Shown here piece by piece: positions 25,303-33,092 of a stretch of 64,000 bases of DNA. The stretch lies in NCBI RefSeq assembly GCF_003031675.1, contig NZ_PYWX01000050.1:1-64000 (forward strand), in the 5' to 3' direction. The notes below the pieces were generated by a model, which worked only from the letters and a program-made list of their open reading frames with translations, ran no database searches and had not been told where the DNA came from. Every line of letters begins with the position of its first letter. The first letter of the stretch is position 1. The stretch is from Pseudomonas palleroniana (lineage in GTDB: Bacteria; Pseudomonadota; Gammaproteobacteria; Pseudomonadales; Pseudomonadaceae). A program made the position numbers and the translations under genes.

Positions 25303-26090
25303 CCCGCAAACCGCGGGACGCCTACTACTGGCGCCTGTTCGCCACCGCCGCCAGCTTCGCGCTGTTCGGCCTCGGCGGGCTGTGCCTGCGGTTGCTGGTA
25401 TTTCCGTTGCTCAGTTGTCTGCCGGGCAGCGCCGACACACATCAGCGCCGTGCGCGCCTGACCATCAGCAGGTTGTTCTGGCTGTTTATCCGCCTGATGC
25501 AACGCGCCGGCGTGCTGACCTACAGCGTCGAAGGTGCTGAAAACCTCGGCCGCCCGGGCCAGATGATCATCGCCAACCATCCGTCGCTGATCGACGTGGT
25601 GTTCCTGATCGGCCTGGTGCGCCAGGCCAACTGCGTAGTCAAGCAGAGCCTGTGGCAAAACCCCTTCACCCGTGGGCCTGTGCGTGAAGCCGGCTATATC
25701 AGCAATGATGGCAGCGCCGAAATGCTCGATGCCGCTGCCGCTGCCCTGCGCGAAGGCCAGACCCTGATCATCTTTCCCGAAGGCACCCGCACCCCACCCG
25801 GCGCGACACCCGCCTTTCATCGCGGCGGCGCCGCCATTGCACTGCGCGGTGCGACAATCATTACCCCCGTGGTGATCAAGGTCAGCCCGACCACCCTGAC
25901 CAAGGCCGAACCCTGGTACCGCATCCCCAAATGCCGCGTGCACTTCAGTTTGCGGGTGGGTGCCGATATAGAACCACAAGCGTTTGCCGCTCTTGGGCCT
26001 GCGCCCCAGGCTTCACGCAAGCTCAACGATTACCTGCACCACTATTTCATTAAGGAGCTCGCCGAAGATGAGCGACCAACAACGCCTTGA
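25278..26090 (+). CDS. Lysophospholipid acyltransferase family protein (aryl polyene cluster)
   Basis: The 270-residue membrane protein has the PlsC-type motifs NHPSLIDV (HX4D) and FPEGTRTPPG, and one N-terminal hydrophobic helix (about residues 24-50). It probably acylates the lipid anchor that carries the polyene. It overlaps the previous gene by 25 bp and the next by 23 bp, so all three are translationally coupled. The exact acceptor is unknown. Confidence 0.88.
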   Translation: MELATQALTRKPRDAYYWRLFATAASFALFGLGGLCLRLLVFPLLSCLPGSADTHQRRARLTISRLFWLFIRLMQRAGVLTYSVEGAENLGRPGQMIIANHPSLIDVVFLIGLVRQANCVVKQSLWQNPFTRGPVREAGYISNDGSAEMLDAAAAALREGQTLIIFPEGTRTPPGATPAFHRGGAAIALRGATIITPVVIKVSPTTLTKAEPWYRIPKCRVHFSLRVGADIEPQAFAALGPAPQASRKLNDYLHHYFIKELAEDERPTTP

Positions 26091-26337
26091 GCACGACATA
26101 AAAACGTTGATCATCGAGGCCCTGGGCCTGGAAGACATCAGCGCCGACGACATCGGCAGCGAACAAACCCTGTTCGGCGAAGGCCTGGGCCTGGACTCGG
26201 TCGACGCCCTGGAATTGGGCCTGGCGATCCAGAAAAAGTACGGTATCAAGATCGACGCCGACGCCAAGGACACCCGCAATCACTTCACCAACGTGGCCAG
26301 CCTTGCGGCGTTCGTCACAGCCAGACAGGCAGCTTGA
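26068..26337 (+). CDS. Acyl carrier protein 1 of the polyene cluster
   Basis: The 89-residue carrier has the phosphopantetheine serine in LGLDSVDALEL, where a 4'-phosphopantetheine arm is added. The clear ribosome binding site AAGGAG lies inside the previous gene. The second carrier follows 9 bp later. The two probably divide starter loading and chain growth, as ApeE and ApeF do in the studied aryl polyene system. Confidence 0.92.
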   Translation: MSDQQRLEHDIKTLIIEALGLEDISADDIGSEQTLFGEGLGLDSVDALELGLAIQKKYGIKIDADAKDTRNHFTNVASLAAFVTARQAA

Positions 26338-26346
26338 GACCGTACC

Positions 26347-26601
26347 ATGCAAACTCGTGACGATATTTTCAACACCCTGCGCGATGCCTTGGTGGAACTG
26401 TTTGAACTGCCCGCGGAACGCATCACCCTCGAGGCCAACCTGTATCAGGACCTGGAAATCGACAGCATCGATGCCGTGGACCTGATCGACCATATCAAAC
26501 GCCAGACCGGCAAGAAGATCGCCGCCGAAGAGTTCAAGGCGGTGCGTACCGTGAACGACGTGGTAGAGGCGGTGTACCGTCTGGTCACGCCTGCCGCATG
26601 A
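26347..26601 (+). CDS. Acyl carrier protein 2 of the polyene cluster
   Basis: The 84-residue carrier has the attachment serine in LEIDSIDAVDLIDHIKR and is distinct in sequence from its neighbour. Its stop overlaps the start of the next membrane-protein gene by 4 bp (ATGA). Paired carriers are a hallmark of aryl polyene type II synthases. Confidence 0.92.
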   Translation: MQTRDDIFNTLRDALVELFELPAERITLEANLYQDLEIDSIDAVDLIDHIKRQTGKKIAAEEFKAVRTVNDVVEAVYRLVTPAA

Positions 26602-27143
26602 GCCGGTTGATCGGCCTTGGCCTGTTGCTGGCAGGGCTGCTGTACCCCTTTGCGGTGTATTACGGCACCGAGCACTTTGCGCCATGGCAGTTCGGCCTGT
26701 TGCTGGGTAGCCTGTGGCTGTTGCGTGCACTCACTGCGGCTCGGCGCCCCGGCAGTCGCTGGATGGCCGTGACGGTGATTGTGTTCTGCCTGTTGCTCGC
26801 CTGGTTCGACAACCCGCAGTGGCTGCGCTGGTACCCTAGCCTGGTCAGCGCATTCATGCTGGCGCTGTTCGGCCTGAGCCTGAAGTATGGCCCGCCGGTG
26901 GTCGAGCGCCTGGCGCGCATGACCGAGCCGCAGTTGCCGCCCAAAGCGGTGGTCTATACGCGCCAGGTCACCGTGGTCTGGAGCGTGTTTTTTCTGTGTA
27001 ATGGCCTGCTGGCCGCCGCCCTCACGCTGTGGGCGCCGCTGAGCTGGTGGACGTTGTACAACGGCTTGATCGCCTACGGGCTGATGGGGCTGTTGTTTGC
27101 CGTGGAATGGCTGGTACGACAAAGGGTTCGAGGCCGCGTATGA
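26598..27143 (+). CDS. Polytopic membrane protein, COG4648 type (aryl polyene cluster)
   Basis: The 181-residue protein is almost wholly hydrophobic, with about five to six helices, starting MSRLIGLGLLLAGLLYPFAV. It resembles the COG4648 membrane proteins always found between the carriers and the ligase in these clusters. Its biochemical role is not established; a scaffold or lipid-handling role is a guess. It overlaps the genes on both sides by 4 bp. Confidence 0.75.
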   Translation: MSRLIGLGLLLAGLLYPFAVYYGTEHFAPWQFGLLLGSLWLLRALTAARRPGSRWMAVTVIVFCLLLAWFDNPQWLRWYPSLVSAFMLALFGLSLKYGPPVVERLARMTEPQLPPKAVVYTRQVTVVWSVFFLCNGLLAAALTLWAPLSWWTLYNGLIAYGLMGLLFAVEWLVRQRVRGRV

Positions 27144-28810
27144 AAGGTTTGAAACTTGAGCACTTGCTGCTTGAGCCGCTGGAACAGCGCTGGGTGACCA
27201 GCGAGCCGCTGATGAATCATGCCCAGCTGTGGGCACACGCCCTGAGCCTCGCGGCGGGCCTGCAAGCGCGTGGCATCCAGCGTCTGGCTGTACATCTGGA
27301 AGACGCAGGCTTACTGGCGATTGCCCTGCTGGGCGCCTGGCGTGCCGGGGTCAGTGTGCTGCTGCCTGCCGACCTGCAACCCCAGACCCGCCAACGCTGG
27401 GACGACTCAGTGGATGCCTGGCTGGTTGAGCCGACTGATCTGGATGCGTTGTACCAGGCCCCATTGAGCCCCGCCGCGCTCGACCTGGACACCTGCCGAC
27501 TGAGCCTGTGCACCTCCGGCTCCAGCGGTGAGCCCAAGCGTATCGACAAAACCCTGCGCCAACTGGCCAACGAAGTCGAGGCCCTGGAGGCCCTGTGGGG
27601 CGCGGACCTCAAAGAAGCCTGCATCATCGGCAGTGTCGCCACCCAGCACATCTACGGCCTGCTGTTCCGTGTGCTATGGCCGCTGTATGCCGGGCGCCGC
27701 TTCGTGCGCCAGCAACTGGCCTTTCCCGAAGATCTGCAGCGCGCCAGCCGCGAACACCCGCAATTTGCCTGGGTAGCCAGCCCGGCGCTGCTCAAGCGCA
27801 TGGGCGACAACCTCGACTGGCCCGCGTTGCGCCAGGTATCACGGGTGTTTTCGTCCGGCGGCGCCTTGCCCATCGAGGCGGCCGGCGAGCTCTACGATCG
27901 CCTGCAGCAATGGCCGACGGAAATCCTCGGCAGTTCGGAAACCGGTGGCATCGCCTGGCGCCAAGGCGCACAGCCGTGGGAACCCTTTGCCGATGTGCAA
28001 CTGAGCCAGGATGCCGAGGGCGCCCTGCGCATCGCTTCGCCCTATCTGCCGGCCGGTCATATCGAACAGACCGCCGACGCGGCGCGGATCCACGCCGATG
28101 GCCGCTTTGAATTGCTCGGCCGCCTGGACCGCATCGTCAAGCTGGAAGAAAAACGCATCTCCCTGCCCATGCTGGAACAGGCACTGATGACCCACCCGTG
28201 GGTTGCCGAAACCCGCCTGGGCGTGGTGCAGGAAAACCGCGCATCCCTCGGCGCGCTGGTGGTGCTCAGTGCCGACGGCCTGCACGCCCTGCGCAACCAG
28301 GGACGTCGCACGCTGACCCAAACCCTGCGCCAGCACTTGAGCCAACATTGCGAGGCGCTGGCCCTGCCCCGCCGTTGGCGCTTGCTGCGCCAGTTGCCGC
28401 TGAACGCCCAGGGCAAGCTGCCCCAGGCCGATGTCACGGCCCTGTTGCTCGCCCCACGGCCAAAAGCGCCGCACGTGTTGGAGCAAGTCGAAACCGATGG
28501 CGAATGGACCCTGCAACTGAGCGTCCCACCGGACCTGGCCTATTTCAGCGGCCACTTCCCCGCGACGCCGGTACTGCCGGGCGTGGTGCAGGTGGAATGG
28601 GCGTTCAACCTGGGCCAACAGCTGATGGACCTGCCCATGACGTTCGCCGGCATGGAAGTGCTCAAGTTCCAGCAACTGGTGCGCCCCGGTGACCAGATCG
28701 AGCTGCACCTGCGCTTCGACCCGGAACGCGGCAAACTGTATTTCGCCTACCGCAACGGCGTTGCCGCTTGCTCCAGCGGGCGCATCCAGCTGGTCACCGC
28801 CCATGCATAA
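27140..28810 (+). CDS. Fused acyl-ACP ligase (ANL family) and hotdog dehydratase
   Basis: The 556-residue protein joins two activities. Residues 1-440 form an adenylate-forming ligase with P-loop TSGSSGEPK at 125-133 and the LLGRLDRIVKLEEKRISL C-domain hinge; it would activate the aryl starter acid. Residues about 455-556 form a FabA/FabZ-like hotdog with SGHFPATPVLPGVVQVEW. In the described aryl polyene clusters the ligase (ApeH) and this dehydratase (ApeI) can be separate genes. ATG 27140 overlaps the previous stop (ATGA), and the next gene begins 8 bp before the end. Confidence 0.88.
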   Translation: MKGLKLEHLLLEPLEQRWVTSEPLMNHAQLWAHALSLAAGLQARGIQRLAVHLEDAGLLAIALLGAWRAGVSVLLPADLQPQTRQRWDDSVDAWLVEPTDLDALYQAPLSPAALDLDTCRLSLCTSGSSGEPKRIDKTLRQLANEVEALEALWGADLKEACIIGSVATQHIYGLLFRVLWPLYAGRRFVRQQLAFPEDLQRASREHPQFAWVASPALLKRMGDNLDWPALRQVSRVFSSGGALPIEAAGELYDRLQQWPTEILGSSETGGIAWRQGAQPWEPFADVQLSQDAEGALRIASPYLPAGHIEQTADAARIHADGRFELLGRLDRIVKLEEKRISLPMLEQALMTHPWVAETRLGVVQENRASLGALVVLSADGLHALRNQGRRTLTQTLRQHLSQHCEALALPRRWRLLRQLPLNAQGKLPQADVTALLLAPRPKAPHVLEQVETDGEWTLQLSVPPDLAYFSGHFPATPVLPGVVQVEWAFNLGQQLMDLPMTFAGMEVLKFQQLVRPGDQIELHLRFDPERGKLYFAYRNGVAACSSGRIQLVTAHA

Positions 28811-29537
28811 GCCGTGCGCCCTGATCCCGGTCTACAACCATGAAGCCGCCGTGCCGGCCGTGGTCCATAGCCTGCTGGACAGTGGCCTGGCGTGCCTGCT
28901 GGTGGATGACGGCAGCAGCCCGGCCTGCGCGGCCGTATTGGCGCAACTGGCGACGCTGGAGTCGGTCACCCTGCTGACCTTGCCGAGCAACCAGGGCAAA
29001 GGCGGCGCGGTCATGGCCGGTTTTCGCGAGGCTGCACGCCTGGGCTTCAGCCACGCCCTGCAGGTGGATGCCGACGGCCAGCACGACCTGCGTGAAGTCG
29101 AGGCCTTCCTTGACGCTTCGCGCGCCCACCCAACGGCCGTGATCTGTGGCTATCCCGAATACGATGAGAGCGTGCCCAAAGGCCGCCTGTACGCACGCTA
29201 CCTGACTCACGTCTGGGTGTGGATCAACACCCTGTCGCTGCAGATTCGCGACTCGATGTGTGGCTTTCGCGTGTACCCGCTGGCACCCACACTGGCCCTG
29301 ATGGACTCGGCCTACATCGGCACGCGCATGGATTTCGATTCGGACATCCTGGTGCGCCTGGCCTGGCGCAACCAGCCGATGCGCTGGCTGCCGACCCAGG
29401 TGCATTACCCCGCGGACGGCCTGTCGCACTTCCGCCTGTTCCGCGACAACGTGCGTATCTCGGCCATGCATACCCGGCTGTTCTTCGGCATGTTGGTACG
29501 GGCACCGATCATCCTGTGGCGGCGGTGGCAGGCATGA
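28803..29537 (+). CDS. Family 2 glycosyltransferase (aryl polyene cluster)
   Basis: The 244-residue GT-A enzyme has the nucleotide-sugar site LIPVYNHEAAVPAVVHSLL, GKGGAVMAGFREA and the metal-binding DADGQHD. Its C-terminus resembles dolichyl-phosphate mannose synthase-like transferases. It probably adds the sugar that links the polyene to its lipid. It overlaps the genes on both sides (8 bp and 4 bp). In some clusters this domain is fused with the acyltransferase that follows here as a separate gene. Confidence 0.9.
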   Translation: MHKPCALIPVYNHEAAVPAVVHSLLDSGLACLLVDDGSSPACAAVLAQLATLESVTLLTLPSNQGKGGAVMAGFREAARLGFSHALQVDADGQHDLREVEAFLDASRAHPTAVICGYPEYDESVPKGRLYARYLTHVWVWINTLSLQIRDSMCGFRVYPLAPTLALMDSAYIGTRMDFDSDILVRLAWRNQPMRWLPTQVHYPADGLSHFRLFRDNVRISAMHTRLFFGMLVRAPIILWRRWQA

Positions 29538-30469
29538 ACGACAGCCACAAACATTGGGCCGACCGGGAGGAGCGTGGCAGTTTCTGGTTGATGAAACTCA
29601 CCGCTGTCGCCGCCAGGGTCCTGGGCCGTCGCCTGCTGAGCCCCCTGCTGTACGGCATCGTGTTGTACTTCTTCCTCTTCGGCCGCACGGCCCGCCAGAG
29701 TGCCTGGGAGTACCAGCAGCGCCTGGCGTACTGGAGCGGCCGCAACGAATTGCAACCCACCCATAAAAGCGTGTTCGGTCAGTTCATGGCCTTCGCCGAC
29801 GCCTTGCTCGACAAGCTCGATGTGTGGAACGGCAAGCTGCGCATCGAACAGATCGAAATCGACGACCCGGCACAATTGCGTGGGCAACTGCGCGGCGAGC
29901 GCGGGCAGATGCTGGTGGGCGCACACTTGGGCAACCTTGAAGTGTGCCGCGCCCTGGCGGAGATCGGCGAGCAAGTCACCATGAACGTGCTGGTGCACAC
30001 CAAGCATGCCGAGCGTTTCAACCGCCTGCTGGGTGAAGCCGGGGCGACCCATTTGCGTCTGATCCAGGTCAGCGAACTCGACCCGGCCACCATGCTGTTG
30101 CTCAGCCAGCGCCTGGACGAGGGCGAGTGGCTGGCAATTGCCGGCGACCGCGTGCCGCTGCACGGCGGGCGCAAGGTGCGGGTGGATTTCCTCGGCCAGG
30201 ATGCCGCCTTCCCCCAAGGTCCGTGGTTGCTGGCCGGCCTGCTCAAATGCCCGGTCAACCTGCTGATGTGCCTCAAGCACGACGGCCGCTATCGCCTGAC
30301 CATCGAGCCCTTCGCCCAATTGATCGAATGGAAGCGCAGTACCCGCGAGCAGGTGATTGCCCAGTGGACCGCGCGCTACGCCGCACGCCTGGGCGAGTTC
30401 TGCCTGCAAGCGCCCCGACAATGGTTCAACTTTTACCCTTTCTGGAAGACCGATGACGACGCATCTTGA
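29534..30469 (+). CDS. LpxL/HtrB-like acyltransferase (aryl polyene cluster)
   Basis: The 311-residue protein has one membrane helix near residues 36-50 and the LpxL-family motif HLGNLE (HX4E) within LVGAHLGNLEVCRALAEIG, plus DRVPLHGGRKVRVDFLG. Such enzymes transfer fatty acyl chains to sugar-lipid acceptors. With the glycosyltransferase it likely finishes the membrane anchor. It is a paralogue-type member of the lipid A acyltransferase family, not lipid A LpxL itself. It overlaps the ammonia lyase by 17 bp. Confidence 0.88.
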   Translation: MNDSHKHWADREERGSFWLMKLTAVAARVLGRRLLSPLLYGIVLYFFLFGRTARQSAWEYQQRLAYWSGRNELQPTHKSVFGQFMAFADALLDKLDVWNGKLRIEQIEIDDPAQLRGQLRGERGQMLVGAHLGNLEVCRALAEIGEQVTMNVLVHTKHAERFNRLLGEAGATHLRLIQVSELDPATMLLLSQRLDEGEWLAIAGDRVPLHGGRKVRVDFLGQDAAFPQGPWLLAGLLKCPVNLLMCLKHDGRYRLTIEPFAQLIEWKRSTREQVIAQWTARYAARLGEFCLQAPRQWFNFYPFWKTDDDAS

Positions 30470-31994
30470 GCCGGTAACCTTTGGCGAACGCGCTCTGCGC
30501 ATTGAAGACGTGCGAGCCCTGGCCAACCGCCAGGCGCCCACGCAGTTGCAGAACGACGCCGCGTATCGCCAGCGTATCGCCAAGGGCGCGCAGTTCCTCG
30601 ACTCGCTGCTGGACAAGGAGGGCGTGATCTACGGCGTGACCACCGGCTACGGCGACTCGTGCGTGGTGGCGGTGCCGCTGCAACACGTCGAGGCGCTGCC
30701 CCGTCACCTGTATACCTTTCATGGCTGCGGGCTGGGCAAGCTGCTCGACGCCCAGGCCACCCGCGCAGTACTGGCTGCGCGGTTGCAGTCGCTGTGCCAT
30801 GGGGTGTCCGGCGTGCGCGTCGAACTGCTGGAGCGCCTGCAGGCCTTTCTCGAACACGACGTACTGCCGCTGATCCCGGAGGAAGGCTCGGTGGGTGCCA
30901 GCGGCGATCTGACCCCGCTGTCTTACGTGGCGGCGACCTTATCCGGCGAACGTGAGGTGATGTTCCGTGGCGAACGCCGCCAGGCGGCCGACGTACACCG
31001 CGAACTGGGTTGGACCCCGCTGGTATTGCGCCCCAAGGAAGCCCTGGCGCTGATGAACGGCACCGCCGTAATGACCGGCCTGGCCTGCCTGGCCTTCTCC
31101 CGCGCCGACTACCTGCTGCAATTGGCCACACGCATTACCGCGCTGAACGTGGTGGCGCTGCAAGGCAACCCGGAGCACTTCGACGAGCGCCTGTTCGCCG
31201 CTAAACCGCACCCGGGGCAGATGCAAGTGGCCGCCTGGCTGCGCAAGGATCTGGCAATCGATGCGCCGACCGCGCCGCTGCACCGCCTGCAAGACCGCTA
31301 TTCGCTGCGTTGTGCACCCCACGTACTCGGCGTACTGGCCGACAGCCTGAGCTGGCTGCGCGCGTTTATCGAGACCGAGCTGAACAGCGCCAACGACAAC
31401 CCGATCATCGACGCGCAAGAAGAACGTGTACTGCACGGTGGGCACTTCTACGGCGGGCATATCGCCTTCGCCATGGACAGCCTCAAGACCCTGGTGGCCA
31501 ATGTCGCCGACCTGCTCGACCGCCAGCTCGCACTGCTGGTGGACGTGCGCTACAACCATGGCCTGCCGAGCAACCTGTCCGGCGCGCCGGCCGACCGCGC
31601 CATGCTCAACCACGGCTTCAAGGCCGTGCAGATCGGCACCAGCGCCTGGACCGCCGAAGCGCTGAAAAACACGATGCCGGCCAGCGTGTTCTCGCGCTCC
31701 ACCGAGTGCCATAACCAGGACAAAGTGAGCATGGGTACCATCGCCGCCCGCGATGCGATCCGCGTGCTGGAACTGACCGAACAAGTCGCCGCCGCGACCT
31801 TGCTCGCCGCCAACCAGGGCGTATGGCTGCGCGCCCAGGCCGAGGAGGCACGGCCGCTGCCGCCGGCCCTGGCCGCCATGCACGAGGAACTGGGCAAAGA
31901 CTTCCCGCCGGTCATCGAGGATCGAGCGCTGGAAGGCGAGCTTCGCCTGTGCCTCAAACGTATCGCCGAGCAACACTGGAGGCTGCATGCGTAG
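30453..31994 (+). CDS. MIO-type aromatic amino acid ammonia lyase (HAL/PAL/TAL family)
   Basis: The 513-residue enzyme has the Ala-Ser-Gly triad (149-151) in GSVGASGDLTPLSYVA, which cyclises to the MIO electrophile, and the catalytic Tyr60 in VIYGVTTGYG. The pair at the substrate selectivity site is Phe89-His90 (LYTFHGCGLG), which differs from the Ser-His usual in histidine lyases, Phe-Leu in Phe lyases and His-Leu in Tyr lyases. Placed within the cluster, it most likely makes an aryl starter such as coumarate or cinnamate. No hut genes are nearby, so histidine breakdown is unlikely. Confidence 0.9.
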   Translation: MTTHLEPVTFGERALRIEDVRALANRQAPTQLQNDAAYRQRIAKGAQFLDSLLDKEGVIYGVTTGYGDSCVVAVPLQHVEALPRHLYTFHGCGLGKLLDAQATRAVLAARLQSLCHGVSGVRVELLERLQAFLEHDVLPLIPEEGSVGASGDLTPLSYVAATLSGEREVMFRGERRQAADVHRELGWTPLVLRPKEALALMNGTAVMTGLACLAFSRADYLLQLATRITALNVVALQGNPEHFDERLFAAKPHPGQMQVAAWLRKDLAIDAPTAPLHRLQDRYSLRCAPHVLGVLADSLSWLRAFIETELNSANDNPIIDAQEERVLHGGHFYGGHIAFAMDSLKTLVANVADLLDRQLALLVDVRYNHGLPSNLSGAPADRAMLNHGFKAVQIGTSAWTAEALKNTMPASVFSRSTECHNQDKVSMGTIAARDAIRVLELTEQVAAATLLAANQGVWLRAQAEEARPLPPALAAMHEELGKDFPPVIEDRALEGELRLCLKRIAEQHWRLHA

Positions 31995-32412
31995 CCAGGG
32001 CGTGTTGCATTGCGACACTGAAATCCTCGTACCGTTTTTCGACATCGACACCATGCATGTGGTCTGGCATGGGCATTACGTGAAGTACCTGGAAGTGGCG
32101 CGTTGTGCGTTGCTGGACAAACTCGGGCACAACTACACCCAGATGCAGGCATCGGGCTACGCCTGGCCGGTGATCGATATGCAACTACGCTACGTGCGCG
32201 GCGCCACCTTTGGCCAGACCCTCAATGTGCGCGCCAGCCTGGTGGAATGGGAGAACCGCTTGAAGGTCAACTACCTGATTACCGACCTGGCCAGCGGCGA
32301 GCGCATGACCCGCGCCAGCACCGTGCAAGTGGCCGTGGAAATCGCCAGCCGCGAGATGCAGCTGGCCTCGCCCAAAGTCTTCACCGACGCCGTCGAGAGG
32401 GCCCTGCAATGA
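31987..32412 (+). CDS. Hotdog thioesterase, 4-hydroxybenzoyl-CoA thioesterase-like
   Basis: The 141-residue acyl-CoA/ACP thioesterase has the 4HBT signature FFDIDTMHVVWHGHYVKYLE near the N-terminus. In aryl polyene clusters such a thioesterase releases or edits the chain. It overlaps the ammonia lyase by 8 bp and the LolA-like gene by 4 bp. Confidence 0.88.
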   Translation: MRSQGVLHCDTEILVPFFDIDTMHVVWHGHYVKYLEVARCALLDKLGHNYTQMQASGYAWPVIDMQLRYVRGATFGQTLNVRASLVEWENRLKVNYLITDLASGERMTRASTVQVAVEIASREMQLASPKVFTDAVERALQ

Positions 32413-33092
32413 GATCCCCTGTAGGAGCCAGCTTGCCGGCGAAAATCGTCAACGTGAATACGGGCTGCCTGACACTGCGCCGCGCCCTCAGGTTTTTCGC
32501 GAGCAAGCTCGCTCCTACAGGGGTTGGGTTGCTGCTAAGCCTGAGTGCTCATGCTTTTGACCTGCAGCAGCTAAGCGAGCAGTTGGCAAAACCATCGGTG
32601 ATCCACGGCAGCTTCACCCAGGAAAAACACCTGCGCGCCCTGCCCCAGCCGCTGATCAGCAAAGGCACCTTCGTGCTGGCCAAAGACCACGGCCTGCTGT
32701 GGCTGCTCAAAACCCCGTTGCAACAGGACTACCGCATCAGCGCCCAGGGCATTGCCCGCCGTGACGCCGGTGGCTGGCAACTGCTGCCGAACAAGAGCGC
32801 CGGGGCCGAGCAGAACCGGTTGTTCCTTGCGGTGCTCCAGGGCGACAGCAGCGGCTTGCAGCGCGACTTTGAACTGCAACTGCAAGGCGAAGCCAAGCAG
32901 TGGAAGCTGACGCTGGTTCCACGCTCGTTGTTGCTCAAGCAAGTGTTCACCCAGATCAACATTGACGGCGGCGAACTGGTGCAGACCATCCAGTTGCTCG
33001 AAACCCAGGGTGACAGCACCGTGCTGCGCATGCAGGACAGCACTGCAAGCCTGCCCCTGACTGACGCGGAGCAACACGACTTTGCCCAGTGA
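32409..33092 (+). CDS. LolA-like outer-membrane lipoprotein carrier with a REP-derived N-terminus
   Basis: The 227-residue protein resembles periplasmic LolA carriers: mature sequence FDLQQLSEQLAKPSVIHGSF followed by beta strands (KGTFVLAKDHGLLWLLKTPL). In polyene clusters it is thought to ferry the lipid across the periplasm. Residues from about 4 to 38 are encoded by a 100-bp palindromic element at 32420-32519, inserted in frame between the ATG (overlapping the thioesterase stop as ATGA) and the remaining signal-peptide core GLLLSLSAHA. Export may still work with this long leader, but this is unproven. Confidence 0.82.
   Translation: MRSPVGASLPAKIVNVNTGCLTLRRALRFFASKLAPTGVGLLLSLSAHAFDLQQLSEQLAKPSVIHGSFTQEKHLRALPQPLISKGTFVLAKDHGLLWLLKTPLQQDYRISAQGIARRDAGGWQLLPNKSAGAEQNRLFLAVLQGDSSGLQRDFELQLQGEAKQWKLTLVPRSLLLKQVFTQINIDGGELVQTIQLLETQGDSTVLRMQDSTASLPLTDAEQHDFAQ
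32420..32519. repeat. 100-bp palindromic element inside the LolA-like gene
   Basis: The ends TGTAGGAGC and GCTCCTACA are perfect inverted repeats, extended by flanking CCCC and GGGG to 13 bp. The reverse complement aligns with the 100-bp element at 61794-61893, which lies between genes. It is unusual for such an element to lie within a coding region. Taking out 32416-32523 (108 bp) would leave a continuous frame from the same ATG. Confidence 0.85.

Noticed and set aside
30453..31994. Annotation of the ammonia lyase as histidine degradation hutH
   Set aside because: No hutU/hutI/hutG neighbours, the selectivity pair is Phe-His rather than Ser-His, and the gene is embedded by overlaps in the polyene cluster.
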